Shown here in pieces: positions 33,297 through 40,230 of a DNA stretch of 44,478 nt. Made by a program: the position numbers and the translations under genes. The notes beneath the pieces were generated by a model that was not told the origin of the DNA, made no database searches, and saw nothing but the letters and a program-made list of their open reading frames with translations. The stretch is from Ruminococcus sp. Lineage in GTDB: Bacteria; Bacillota; Clostridia; Oscillospirales; Ruminococcaceae. The stretch's first letter is position 1. Every line of letters starts with the position of its first letter. Where the stretch lies: the NCBI GenBank assembly GCA_015066875.1, contig SVNM01000011.1, forward strand, positions 1-44,478, given 5' to 3'.

Positions 33297-35504
33297 TCAG
33301 CTGAGATTTTCCGCAAAACCGCTTCGGTATTTTGTGGGAGTCATACCGAACTCTTTTTTGAAGATACGCATAAAGTGCGAGTAGTCATAGCCACAACATT
33401 CAGCGATAGCCTGAAGAGTCATATCTGTTTTCACAAGGAGCTTTTTAGCGTGGGTGAGCTTACTTTTCTGCACATCGTGCATACAGCTTGCACCGAAAGT
33501 AGCGCGGTAGAGTCGCTGGAAATGTGAGAGACTTACTCCCAGCGAGCGACAGCAGATATCAAGCGACCACGTCTTTTCGGGATACTGGTAAATATCCTGT
33601 CGCAGAGCCACAAGACGGCTGTAGTAGAGCTGTTCCGAGTATGAAACAGGAGCATTTCTTGCCTCTTCCACAAGCTTTTTTGCTTCCTGCAGAGCCTGCT
33701 GGGTATCGGGAATAATGACGTTTGAAAAGACCTTTAAAGCGGTCTGAATTCTCAGCTTATAGGGCTTTGCAGAGCTCTGGTTAAACTGCTCGATTTTCTC
33801 GTTGAGCATAACAATAAAACGCTCGTGCTTATCTGATTCTTCCTTTTTGATACCGATAACCACAAAGCTGTCCTCATTTTCTCTCAGGCAGATTTCTCTG
33901 TCGGGGCAACAGCTCATAAGCATAGACGAAAATCCCGAAACGAGCATATCGCTTTCCTCGGTGCCGTAAGTCTCGCTTATCTGTCTTAAACCGTTTATAA
34001 CCACAGAGACAAGAAAGGTGCTTTCGCCGTAGATACGTGCTTTTTCGGCAGTTTCAGCCCATACCTTATCAAAGTAGCTGAAGTTGTAAAAGCCTGTAAG
34101 GTCATCACGTGTTTCGGAAAGATACTTGCGGTAGGCAAGGCTTTTCAGCTTGTTCTGCACATACAGGAAGCTGAGTCCGTTGTTGATTTCACGGCAGAAA
34201 CGCAGATAATGGAGATTAAATCCGTCAGCGACGCCGTCAATGGTATGAATAGCATAACCGAAGCACTGGTCCTGAAAATGAACGGGAGTAAAGAAGGAAA
34301 CAGAAGGTCCTTCGGGAACAGTACCGGGCGGGAACATATCCTTAACGGGAAACAGGGGCTTTTCCTCAAGAGCGTTGGCGAAAATCATATTTTCGGAATA
34401 GCCTTCAGAGCGGAATTTATCCGAATCGAAGCTGTCCCAGTCCTCGCAAAGACAAAGACAGTAGCTTTCCTTTTCGTAATAGACATGGTCCATAAAAACG
34501 TAGGTAAGAGCGCAAAGAGCGTGAGCAAACTCGTTGAGATTGGTTGTAGAGAAAAGCATTATGGAAAGGTTACTGTCAAGGTAGTTATCCTCCATAATCT
34601 GATAAGCGATATCAGGAGCAGAGTGGTCGTTTTCATCGGAATGACAGCCACAGCTTTCTCTTGTGATAAGGGTACCCTCCTCACAGGGACACATTTCGCA
34701 GGCAGAGCCTGTCATAATCTCAAAAAGTCTGCACATAGTGCGCTGTCCCAGCATTTTCCACGATGTCTGATATGTAGTAACAGGGGGAGTATGCGAGCCT
34801 GTTTCCCAGGTGCCGTCATAGCCTGTTACAAGGACCTTTCCAGGCACAGAGATGCCTCCCGCAATAAGAGTATCGCAGAGGGAGATAGCCATAATATCAT
34901 TTGTGCAGACAATGGCGTCAGGGACAGGAATCTGACCGACAACGATTTTGTCGCCCAGCTCCTCAGCAGAGGTATGCCAGAAATCGCCATAGAAAATATC
35001 GTCATCGCTGTAGCTTATACCCGCCTCGGTCATAGCCTGTTTGTAGCCGTCAAGACGAGCCTGAGCGGTTTTTAATTCTTTGTAACCTGTAAGGCAGTAA
35101 ATTTTACGGCAGTTATGAGCGATTATAAGATGGCGCACAATTGAAGCTATCTCGTTTGTCTCATTAAGTGCTACAGAGGGATAGCAAGGGAAGTCAGAGC
35201 CGATACAAACGATAGGCACAGTGCAGTTTTTCTGCAGAAATTCGTTGATACTGAAGCGATACGAGTCGGTAGAGAATGAATCGGGAACAAAAATCAGTCC
35301 GTCAAGCAAAGAGAAATTGATGAGGTTGAGGATATTCATTTCACCCTTGAGCATTTTCTCGTCGTAATTCTCCTCAATCATAGTAAAAACCGAGGCACTG
35401 TAGCCGAGGCTGTATGCCTGATTGAGAATACCGCGGATAACCTCGCGGTTAATTTCCTTATAAACTCGACCGATGAGAATACCTATACGCATATGTTTTG
35501 CCAT
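33297..35504 (-). CDS. AraC-type regulator with LacI-type sensor and degenerate GGDEF
   Basis: The 735-residue soluble protein starts with a LacI/XylR-like sugar-binding domain (about 5-280), then a short SCGC motif (about 289-292) and a GAF-sized region (about 300-455). A GGDEF-fold domain (about 470-605) follows whose active site reads NEDSF (543-547) in place of GGDEF, so it should not make c-di-GMP. A full AraC/HTH_18 domain with two helix-turn-helix units closes the protein (about 635-730). AGGAGG precedes the start at 35504 and the promoter is at 35567-35595. It faces the GH5 gene across a shared terminator. A role as sugar-responsive activator of GH5 or of the cyclase gene is inferred. 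The dead GGDEF might bind GTP or c-di-GMP. Confidence 0.9.
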   Translation of the reverse strand: MAKHMRIGILIGRVYKEINREVIRGILNQAYSLGYSASVFTMIEENYDEKMLKGEMNILNLINFSLLDGLIFVPDSFSTDSYRFSINEFLQKNCTVPIVCIGSDFPCYPSVALNETNEIASIVRHLIIAHNCRKIYCLTGYKELKTAQARLDGYKQAMTEAGISYSDDDIFYGDFWHTSAEELGDKIVVGQIPVPDAIVCTNDIMAISLCDTLIAGGISVPGKVLVTGYDGTWETGSHTPPVTTYQTSWKMLGQRTMCRLFEIMTGSACEMCPCEEGTLITRESCGCHSDENDHSAPDIAYQIMEDNYLDSNLSIMLFSTTNLNEFAHALCALTYVFMDHVYYEKESYCLCLCEDWDSFDSDKFRSEGYSENMIFANALEEKPLFPVKDMFPPGTVPEGPSVSFFTPVHFQDQCFGYAIHTIDGVADGFNLHYLRFCREINNGLSFLYVQNKLKSLAYRKYLSETRDDLTGFYNFSYFDKVWAETAEKARIYGESTFLVSVVINGLRQISETYGTEESDMLVSGFSSMLMSCCPDREICLRENEDSFVVIGIKKEESDKHERFIVMLNEKIEQFNQSSAKPYKLRIQTALKVFSNVIIPDTQQALQEAKKLVEEARNAPVSYSEQLYYSRLVALRQDIYQYPEKTWSLDICCRSLGVSLSHFQRLYRATFGASCMHDVQKSKLTHAKKLLVKTDMTLQAIAECCGYDYSHFMRIFKKEFGMTPTKYRSGFAENLS

Positions 35505-35566
35505 AAGAGCCTCCTATGGTGTTGAAAATGATAGTTTACGCAATAAATACGATATTAATTACAATA

Positions 35567-35595
35567 ATTATAGCATAAAATCTCATAAAGGTCAA
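35567..35595 (-). promoter_or_regulatory. Promoter of the AraC-type regulator
   Basis: Minus-strand TTGACC (35590-35595), 17-bp spacer, TATAAT (35567-35572). The rest of the gap to rpsI (35596-35730) contains no credible gene; GAGGCCTA occurs twice there (about 35600 and 35644), meaning unknown. Confidence 0.8.
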
Positions 35596-35730
35596 GAGGA
35601 GGAGGCCTAACGTGTGCGGAATGTGACGGAAAATGCTGTGAAGAGGCCTATTTTTTAGGGAGAGCTTCTGTATGAGCAGAGCATTTAGTGCAGAAATGGT
35701 AAAATGAGGGCTTATGAATAGTCTGACAGC

Positions 35731-35765
35731 AAAAAAATCCTCCCCGAATGGTACTCGGAGAGGAT
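35731..35765 (-). terminator. Intrinsic terminator of the rplM-rpsI operon
   Basis: Stem ATCCTCCCCGA (35737-35747) and TCGGAGAGGAT (35755-35765), one mismatch. Read on the minus strand it ends in seven T. Confidence 0.9.
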
Positions 35766-35857
35766 TCACATAACTCTTTAATAAAGACCAATTAAAGACC
35801 AAAAAGGTAATTTGTATGCCCCAAACCGCATAAATACGAGGTTTGTAAGGGCTGAAA

Positions 35858-36259
35858 TTATCTCTTGGAGAACTGGGGAGCACGACGTGCAGCCTTGAGA
35901 CCGTACTTCTTTCTTTCCTTCATTCTTGGATCACGAGTGAGGAATCCAGCCTTCTTGAGAGCGGGACGGAGCTCAGCATCGAACTGAAGAAGAGCTCTTG
36001 AAATACCGTGTCTGATAGCACCGGCCTGGCCAGTAACACCGCCACCGGCAACAGTACATACTACATCGAACTTGTCGAGATTATCTGTAAGAGCAAGGGG
36101 CTGACGAACGATGAGCTTGAGAGTCTCAAGTCCGAAGTAATCGTCGATACCTCTGCCGTTGATTGTTACATTACCTGAACCGGGGTAAATTCTTACTCTT
36201 GCAACAGAGTGCTTTCTTCTACCTGTTCCGTAATGGTATGCGATCTTAGGTTCGTACAT
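35858..36259 (-). CDS. rpsI: 30S ribosomal protein S9
   Basis: The 133-residue protein is S9, a small-subunit protein whose C-terminal tail reaches the P-site tRNA. Seen are [20 protein letters not shown], the middle [22 protein letters not shown], and the basic end [16 protein letters not shown]. The small-subunit tail signature FSKR is intact. GGAGG precedes the start. It follows rplM by 18 bases, the universal L13-S9 pairing, and ends at the terminator 35731-35765. Confidence 0.98.
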   Translation of the reverse strand: MYEPKIAYHYGTGRRKHSVARVRIYPGSGNVTINGRGIDDYFGLETLKLIVRQPLALTDNLDKFDVVCTVAGGGVTGQAGAIRHGISRALLQFDAELRPALKKAGFLTRDPRMKERKKYGLKAARRAPQFSKR

Positions 36260-36277
36260 TTAAAACGGCCTCCTTTA

Positions 36278-36706
36278 TTATAATTCGTAAGCAACGGGCT
36301 TCTGAGCCGCATTGTTGTGGTTAGCGTCCTTGTAAGTTCTGAGTCTCTTGAGCTGAGCTCTGCCCAGTGAGTTGTTAGGGAGCATACCGTTAACAGCAAT
36401 AGTCATAGCTCTGTCAGCCTGATTAGCCATCATATCCTTGTATGAGATCTCCTTAAGGCCGCCGATCCAGCCTGTGTGCCAGTAGTACTTCTTCTGCTCA
36501 AGCTTCTTACCAGTAAGAACAGCCTTAGCGCAGTTGATAACAATAACGTGGTCGCCGCAGTCTACGTTAGGAGTGTAGGTGGGCTTATGCTTGCCTCTGA
36601 GGATGTGAGCAGCCTTAGCAGCAACACGACCGAGAGACTGTCCCTCAGCGTCGAGGATATACCAAGTGCGGTTAACTTCCTGAGGTTTAGCCAAAGTTGT
36701 TGACAT
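36278..36706 (-). CDS. rplM: 50S ribosomal protein L13
   Basis: The 142-residue protein is L13, an early-assembly large-subunit protein. Typical stretches are RTWYILDAEGQSLGRVAAKAA, LRGKHKPTYTPNVDCGDHVIVIN, KKYYWHTGWIGGLK and GMLPNNSLGRAQLKRLRTY. The start at 36706 (MSTTLAK) is chosen because GGAGG lies seven bases before it. Longer in-frame starts at 36721 and 36787 would lie on the ribosome binding site or in the structured leader. It is first in the L13-S9 operon. Confidence 0.97.
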   Translation of the reverse strand: MSTTLAKPQEVNRTWYILDAEGQSLGRVAAKAAHILRGKHKPTYTPNVDCGDHVIVINCAKAVLTGKKLEQKKYYWHTGWIGGLKEISYKDMMANQADRAMTIAVNGMLPNNSLGRAQLKRLRTYKDANHNNAAQKPVAYEL

Positions 36707-36729
36707 AATATTTTCCTCCATTTGATTAT

Positions 36730-36786
36730 TTTCGTCAAGTGTGATAGTGAGCTTCCCGAATGGAAGCGCCTTTTCTTGACAGTGCA
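36730..36786 (-). promoter_or_regulatory. Structured leader of the L13-S9 operon
   Basis: In the 5' leader, GTCAAG (36775-36780 on the minus strand) can pair with CTTGAC (36734-36739). The two arms enclose an inner hairpin GCTTCC/GGAAGC (36762-36767 with 36751-36756). A hairpin leader on which L13 represses its own operon is known in Firmicutes, and position and shape fit. I cannot check the covariance model. Confidence 0.6.
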
Positions 36787-36792
36787 AGAACT

Positions 36793-36821
36793 ATTATACA
36801 CGAGGAAAGAGGGTTTGTCAA
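36793..36821 (-). promoter_or_regulatory. Promoter of rplM-rpsI
   Basis: A perfect consensus on the minus strand: TTGACA (36816-36821), 17-bp spacer, TATAAT (36793-36798), as expected for a highly expressed ribosomal operon. The gap beyond (36822-37030) is rich in TCTC on the plus strand and shows no gene. Confidence 0.92.
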
Positions 36822-37031
36822 GAGCAAAACGGGCGATTTTTTAATTTATATCCTTAAATCTCTCGTTTTCTCTCATTATCTCTCTGTTTTTCTCGCTGTC
36901 TCGTTTTTTATTTCATTTTTGCAAAATCGTGAAAATGACGCATACAAGGGCTTTTGCTGAAATGTTTTGTGTAGAATTTGACCATAGAACGTTCTGAAGC
37001 CACCGCAACAAACAACAATCCGTTGTGCATA

Positions 37032-37355
37032 AATTGTAGGGGCGGATATCATCCGCCCGAAAACACCGTAACAATAAAAATCCATTGCACATCAAATTGT
37101 AGGGGACTCCGCACACATCGTCCCATTATAAATAAAAACACGTAGGAAATATATTTTGTAGGGGCGAACTTCCGCAAAAAACAAAATCTTTGATTTTGCC
37201 CTTTTGCGCATACCTGTGGTATTGTTCGCCCGCAAACAGACACAAAGATTTCCAACGGGCGAACGCAGTTCGCCCCTACACCAGATTGAATTAACCAATT
37301 ACGTAAATATCGGGACGTTGTTTTAACGGGACGATGTGGGCATCGTCCCCTACAA
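37032..37355. repeat. Palindrome cluster C (REP-like hairpins)
   Basis: Five units lie between divergent rplM and the membrane-protein operon. Stem types are GGGCGGATATCATCCGCCC (about 37037-37060), a worn GGGGACTCC/CATCGTCCC unit (about 37099-37125), an interrupted GGGCGAAC unit (37158-37234), GGGCGAACGCAGTTCGCCC (about 37256-37276) and GGGACGATGTGGGCATCGTCCC (about 37328-37351). The spacer CACCGTAACAATAAA, then TTGCACATCAAATTGTAG, also follows the same stem type in cluster A, so unit plus spacer moved together. Confidence 0.88.
37172..37222. repeat. 51-bp two-hairpin insert inside a palindrome of cluster C
   Basis: A GGGGCGAACTT/TGTTCGCCC unit, intact elsewhere, is split here by exactly 51 bp. 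The insert forms CGCAAAA/TTTTGCG (37173-37179 with 37202-37208) enclosing CAAAATC/GATTTTG (37182-37188 with 37192-37198). A second hairpin ATACC/GGTAT (37210-37214 with 37218-37222) follows. Confidence 0.75.
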
Positions 37356-37448
37356 TTTATGTACAACGAGGTGTTCATTGTTACGGTGTTTCGGGCGGAT
37401 TATTTTCCAGGAGATTATGCGAAATTGTCAAAACCCTCCAAAAGAGAG

Positions 37449-37555
37449 GTTACATATTTGTCACACTGTACAAAAGTGATAAATTTATCACTTTTGGTAT
37501 TGACTTCCACATTAAGTGGTGATATAATTGTCACATAAGGTGAGAAATAAATCAC
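37449..37555 (+). promoter_or_regulatory. Promoter with four XRE-type operators
   Basis: The promoter is TTGACT (37500-37505), 17-bp spacer, TATAAT (37523-37528). Around it lie four 16-bp sites of form GTGA-8-TCAC. Site 1 is GTTACATATTTGTCAC (37449-37464, one half imperfect). Site 2 is GTGATAAATTTATCAC (37476-37491, core of a perfect 24-bp palindrome 37472-37495). Site 3 is GTGATATAATTGTCAC (37519-37534, covering the -10) and site 4 is GTGAGAAATAAATCAC (37540-37555). Sites 3 and 4 are two helical turns apart. The XRE protein at the end of this operon is the obvious binder, giving autorepression. Confidence 0.85.
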
Positions 37556-37579
37556 ACAATACCATACGGAGGATTACTT

Positions 37580-37993
37580 ATGAAAAACCAGACAAACAAC
37601 TCAAACAGTACTGTCAGTTACCGCAACAAGCATATTATCGTCATCGCTTCTGTGGTATGCATCGTCGTAGCAGAGATTTTCTCCCTTTCAGGTATCTGGA
37701 AGGCTCTCGTTTATGCAGGCTTTGCTTTTCTTGTGGGAGCTCTTACAGGTACTTACGAGAAAAAAGACGAGCTCACTAAGCAGACTCTTGCAAAGGCTAC
37801 GGAAATCACCTTCTTTGCAATGATTATCGCTCTTTTTATTTCGGCTGTCTGCGCCGAAAACTTTGCATCACTGACTGTTGCGATTGATTTGTACTATTAT
37901 ATTATCTTCGGAGCAATCGCCCTGAGAAGTGCGCTTTTCCTGTGGTTTGACAAAACTCCCAATGACGACGAAGAAGAAAGCGAGGAGGAATAA
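37580..37993 (+). CDS. Small membrane protein with acidic tail, first gene of an XRE operon
   Basis: No named family recognised. The 137-residue protein has TM segments near 18-36, 40-57, 76-95 and 102-122, a short charged loop TYEKKDELTKQTLAKA between TM2 and TM3, and an acidic C-terminal tail ending DDEEESEEE. The loop pattern with KKDELT resembles small membrane proteins that sit beside XRE regulators. The start follows GGAGG. The tail codons GAGGAGG also supply the ribosome binding site of the next gene, which starts two bases after the stop. Paralogous in layout to the next two genes. Confidence 0.85.
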   Translation: MKNQTNNSNSTVSYRNKHIIVIASVVCIVVAEIFSLSGIWKALVYAGFAFLVGALTGTYEKKDELTKQTLAKATEITFFAMIIALFISAVCAENFASLTVAIDLYYYIIFGAIALRSALFLWFDKTPNDDEEESEEE

Positions 37994-37995
37994 TT

Positions 37996-38589
37996 ATGGC
38001 AAATGAGAAAATCAATCAGCTGAAAGATAAGCTCAGGGATAAAAATCTTACAAGAGCTCAGCGACAGGCTATTATGGAGGAAATTGCAGAGGAAAGCCAC
38101 AAAACCGACACACGCAAGCCTATGACGCTTTACAAATACCGTCTGTTGCACTTCTGGGGATTTTTCCTCTCTTTTGTAACAAAGGTTTTTGATATGATTA
38201 CAACCGCCTGCGGAGTTGACGATAATGTGATAGTAAGCATTATCACGCTTATGTTCAGTGTTCCTTCAGCGATTTTCCTTATTTTATGGCTGGTTGCCAC
38301 CTTCTCACGAAAAATCGACCGTGAGGACGAAATGGCAAAGGAAAATCTCAACAAGGCACGCCAGGGAATATCTGTAATCGTTATGACGACTCTTCTTGTT
38401 TTGATGTCGGGTGTTGTTATAATCGGCTCATTCCTTGATATTGATTTCACTCTTACATTGCACAGAAACAACCTCTATGATATTATTATACTTATTCTAT
38501 GGGGATATTTTTCTCTTGAAAGCGGACTTTTCCTTATGTTCGAGGGAAAATGCTCTTACGACGACGAAGAAGAAAGCGAGGAGGAATAA
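37996..38589 (+). CDS. Membrane protein with acidic tail, second gene of an XRE operon
   Basis: Not a recognised family. The 197-residue protein has a charged N-terminal helix (about 1-40, KINQLKDKLRDKNLTRAQRQ), TM segments near 48-68, 76-103, 127-150 and 158-178, and the loop DREDEMAKENLNKARQG between TM2 and TM3, the same position and style as in its neighbours. The tail again ends DDEEESEEE. The DNA encoding the tail plus the following ribosome binding site is almost identical to that at the end of the previous gene, a mark of tandem duplication. The next gene starts two bases on. Confidence 0.85.
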   Translation: MANEKINQLKDKLRDKNLTRAQRQAIMEEIAEESHKTDTRKPMTLYKYRLLHFWGFFLSFVTKVFDMITTACGVDDNVIVSIITLMFSVPSAIFLILWLVATFSRKIDREDEMAKENLNKARQGISVIVMTTLLVLMSGVVIIGSFLDIDFTLTLHRNNLYDIIILILWGYFSLESGLFLMFEGKCSYDDEEESEEE

Positions 38590-38591
38590 TT

Positions 38592-39059
38592 ATGCTTAAT
38601 CTGAAAAACAAAACACTTTCATACAAGACTTACTACAAAATCAGCATTATCTACTGCATTATCAGCTGTATTATATGGGCTGTATGGGGAGCCGTTGAGC
38701 TTCTCATTATGAAGGATAACAAAAGCCTTACCGCAAATATTATCTTCTATGCACTGCTTTTTGTCTCTGTTGCCGTTACTCTGCATATTTATGCTATTGC
38801 CTCGGCAATGCGCGACAAGGAGGACGAGCTCTACAAGGAAAATGTGGCGAAAACAAACTCTTCTTTCCTGTGGTTTCTTTTCTTTGCGGGATTTGTGCTC
38901 TTTATCGGAGTAAGCGTTGTCAAGGGCTTTACTGACGCAGTTACTCTTCCTCTTCACGAAGCTTTCATCGGAGCTCTTATTTATGCTCTTTATGCTGTGT
39001 ACAACGGTATTGCTATGCATTATGAAAGCTCTGCCGATGATACGGAGGAAGATGAATAA
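38592..39059 (+). CDS. Membrane protein with acidic tail, third gene of an XRE operon
   Basis: The 155-residue product has TM segments near 15-37, 45-68, 91-112 and 121-140, the loop [16 protein letters not shown] between TM2 and TM3, and an acidic end DDTEEDE. The D-K-E-D-E-L-x-K-E-N motif is shared with both preceding proteins, so all three are paralogues. The start at 38592 is chosen because GAGGAGG, inside the end of the previous gene, precedes it. Its stop codon overlaps the start of the XRE gene by one base (TAATG), so translation is coupled. Function unknown. Confidence 0.85.
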   Translation: MLNLKNKTLSYKTYYKISIIYCIISCIIWAVWGAVELLIMKDNKSLTANIIFYALLFVSVAVTLHIYAIASAMRDKEDELYKENVAKTNSSFLWFLFFAGFVLFIGVSVVKGFTDAVTLPLHEAFIGALIYALYAVYNGIAMHYESSADDTEEDE

Positions 39060-39265
39060 TGGCTGAGCTGAAAACAAAACTTAAGGAATATCGCGCTAAA
39101 TTCGATATGAAACAGGGCGAGCTTGCCGATAAGGTGGGCGTAAGGCGTGAGACCATTATCCGTCTCGAAAAGGGACAGTATAACCCTTCCCTGAAGCTTG
39201 CTATGGATATCGCAAAGCTTTTTGAAACTACCGTTGAGGAAATTTTCTCCTTTGAAGAGGAATAA
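39059..39265 (+). CDS. XRE-family transcription regulator
   Basis: The 68-residue protein is a single Cro/C1-type helix-turn-helix domain: [20 protein letters not shown], recognition region [14 protein letters not shown], then [23 protein letters not shown]. It ends in an acidic SFEEE. Its start overlaps the stop of the third membrane gene. The four GTGA-8-TCAC sites at the operon promoter are the likely targets. By analogy with other short XRE/membrane pairs, the membrane proteins may sense a stress and the regulator control their amount. This pairing is inference. Confidence 0.93.
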   Translation: MAELKTKLKEYRAKFDMKQGELADKVGVRRETIIRLEKGQYNPSLKLAMDIAKLFETTVEEIFSFEEE

Positions 39266-39271
39266 ACATTT

Positions 39272-39300
39272 TGCAAGGGCGGAATTATCCGCCCTTTGCA
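39272..39300. terminator. Hairpin between convergent XRE operons
   Basis: TGCAAAGGGCGGA on one strand and TGCAAGGGCGGAA on the other form a near-perfect stem (39272-39284 with 39288-39300). It lacks a clear T run. The core GGGCGGA/TCCGCCC belongs to the REP-like stem family, so a palindrome may have been adopted as a two-way transcript end. Confidence 0.65.
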
Positions 39301-39314
39301 GTAGATTATAAAAA

Positions 39315-39824
39315 TCAGCCGAGATTGTCCTCGTCGTCGTCCTCATACTCAGCCATAAGCTTGTTATACTTTCTTGAGATATATTCTGCGTGAACAAACT
39401 CGATAATAAAGCTTATAACATAGAGTATCACAAACTGAATTGCAAGCTCAGAAGCCTTTACATTATCACTCAGAAGCATATCAATAAGAGTATATCCGAT
39501 ACAGAAAGCTACAGAGTCAAGACAGCAGTAGCCTATACGGTTGAGCCTGCCCTTAGCGGTCATTTCGGTGCTTATGGTTTTTCCGCCGAAGGTTTTAGGC
39601 AGTTCGATACTGTTTTTTCGTCCCTTGATAACAGCGACAGTGATACCCATAAGACAAAGCTGAAGCATGCCTATTCCGCCGACAACCATATTGTCCTTAA
39701 CAAGACCGAAAATCATAAAAATCACACTGCATAAAATTGCAACAATACCGGCGCCGGCAAGAGCCTTATCGTTATTCTGAATTTCACGTTCGTCCTGAAT
39801 AATAGTATTTGCATTGTTTTTCAT
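39315..39824 (-). CDS. Membrane protein partner of a second XRE regulator
   Basis: Not confidently assigned to a family. The 169-residue protein has a polar N-terminus with DEREIQNNDKALAG, TM segments near 25-42, 46-64, 98-118 and 126-146, and an acidic tail YEDDDEDNLG. The D-E-R-E-I-Q start is seen in membrane proteins that accompany XRE regulators in Firmicutes. GGAGG precedes the start at 39824. It follows the XRE gene (39853-40059) by 28 bases and so is second in that operon. It faces the first XRE operon tail to tail. Confidence 0.82.
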   Translation of the reverse strand: MKNNANTIIQDEREIQNNDKALAGAGIVAILCSVIFMIFGLVKDNMVVGGIGMLQLCLMGITVAVIKGRKNSIELPKTFGGKTISTEMTAKGRLNRIGYCCLDSVAFCIGYTLIDMLLSDNVKASELAIQFVILYVISFIIEFVHAEYISRKYNKLMAEYEDDDEDNLG

Positions 39825-39852
39825 AGTAAAAAATCCTCCAAAGTATTAATGG

Positions 39853-40059
39853 TTATTCTTCCTCATCATCAACCCAGAAAAGCTGGTCGAGAGTTTTATC
39901 AAGAGCCTTGCATATAGCAAGACAAAGCTTAAGGGTGGGGTTATAGTTGCCTGATTCGATCATACCGATCGTCTGCCTTGTAACGCCCACAGCTTTGGCA
40001 AGAGCCTCCTGATTCATATCTTTTTCCATTCTTGCAATTTTCATTTTCTTGTTTTTCAT
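39853..40059 (-). CDS. XRE-family transcription regulator, second operon
   Basis: The 68-residue protein is a Cro/C1-type domain: KMKIARMEKDMNQEALAKAV, recognition region GVTRQTIGMIESG, then NYNPTLKLCLAICKALDKTLDQLF and acidic end VDDEEE. It is close in pattern to the XRE protein at 39059 but has a different recognition helix. The start at 40059 follows AAGGGGTG at a normal distance; a TTG six codons upstream would also be in frame but falls on that site. First gene of the operon from the promoter at 40112-40140, which carries two direct-repeat operators. Confidence 0.93.
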   Translation of the reverse strand: MKNKKMKIARMEKDMNQEALAKAVGVTRQTIGMIESGNYNPTLKLCLAICKALDKTLDQLFWVDDEEE

Positions 40060-40111
40060 TGATTCACCCCTTGACAAGAATAAGTCGCTATCGATATCTG
40101 ACTGTAGTTAT

Positions 40112-40160
40112 ATAATATCACATATTTTGCAAAATGTCAAGTATATTTTGCAAAAAGTCA
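40112..40160 (-). promoter_or_regulatory. Promoter with two direct-repeat operators
   Basis: Minus-strand TTGACA (40135-40140), 17-bp spacer, TATTAT (40112-40117). On the plus strand TATTTTGCAAAATGTCA (40123-40139) and TATTTTGCAAAAAGTCA (40144-40160) are 16/17 identical and start exactly 21 bp apart. Each contains the palindrome TTTTGCAAAA. The first overlaps the -35 and spacer. They are likely operators for the XRE protein encoded downstream. Confidence 0.85.
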
Positions 40161-40230
40161 TAAAAATTTTTCTAAAGGTCATTTTTAATTGCGTTAATGG
40201 CAAAAGCAGTCGTTGTTTATGTTGTGAATA

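Noticed and set aside
34209-35075. Plus-strand frame of 288 codons opposite the AraC regulator
   Set aside because: It is a long shadow frame on the opposite strand of a well-supported gene, with no promoter, ribosome binding site or recognisable family.
35536-35883. Minus-strand reading frame of 115 codons after rpsI
   Set aside because: It runs through the rpsI terminator and the AraC-regulator promoter, overlaps the rpsI 3' end, has no ribosome binding site and odd composition.
36707-36787. Longer N-terminus for ribosomal protein L13
   Set aside because: The extension would be translated from the folded leader and across the GGAGG site; L13 of relatives starts near the chosen Met.
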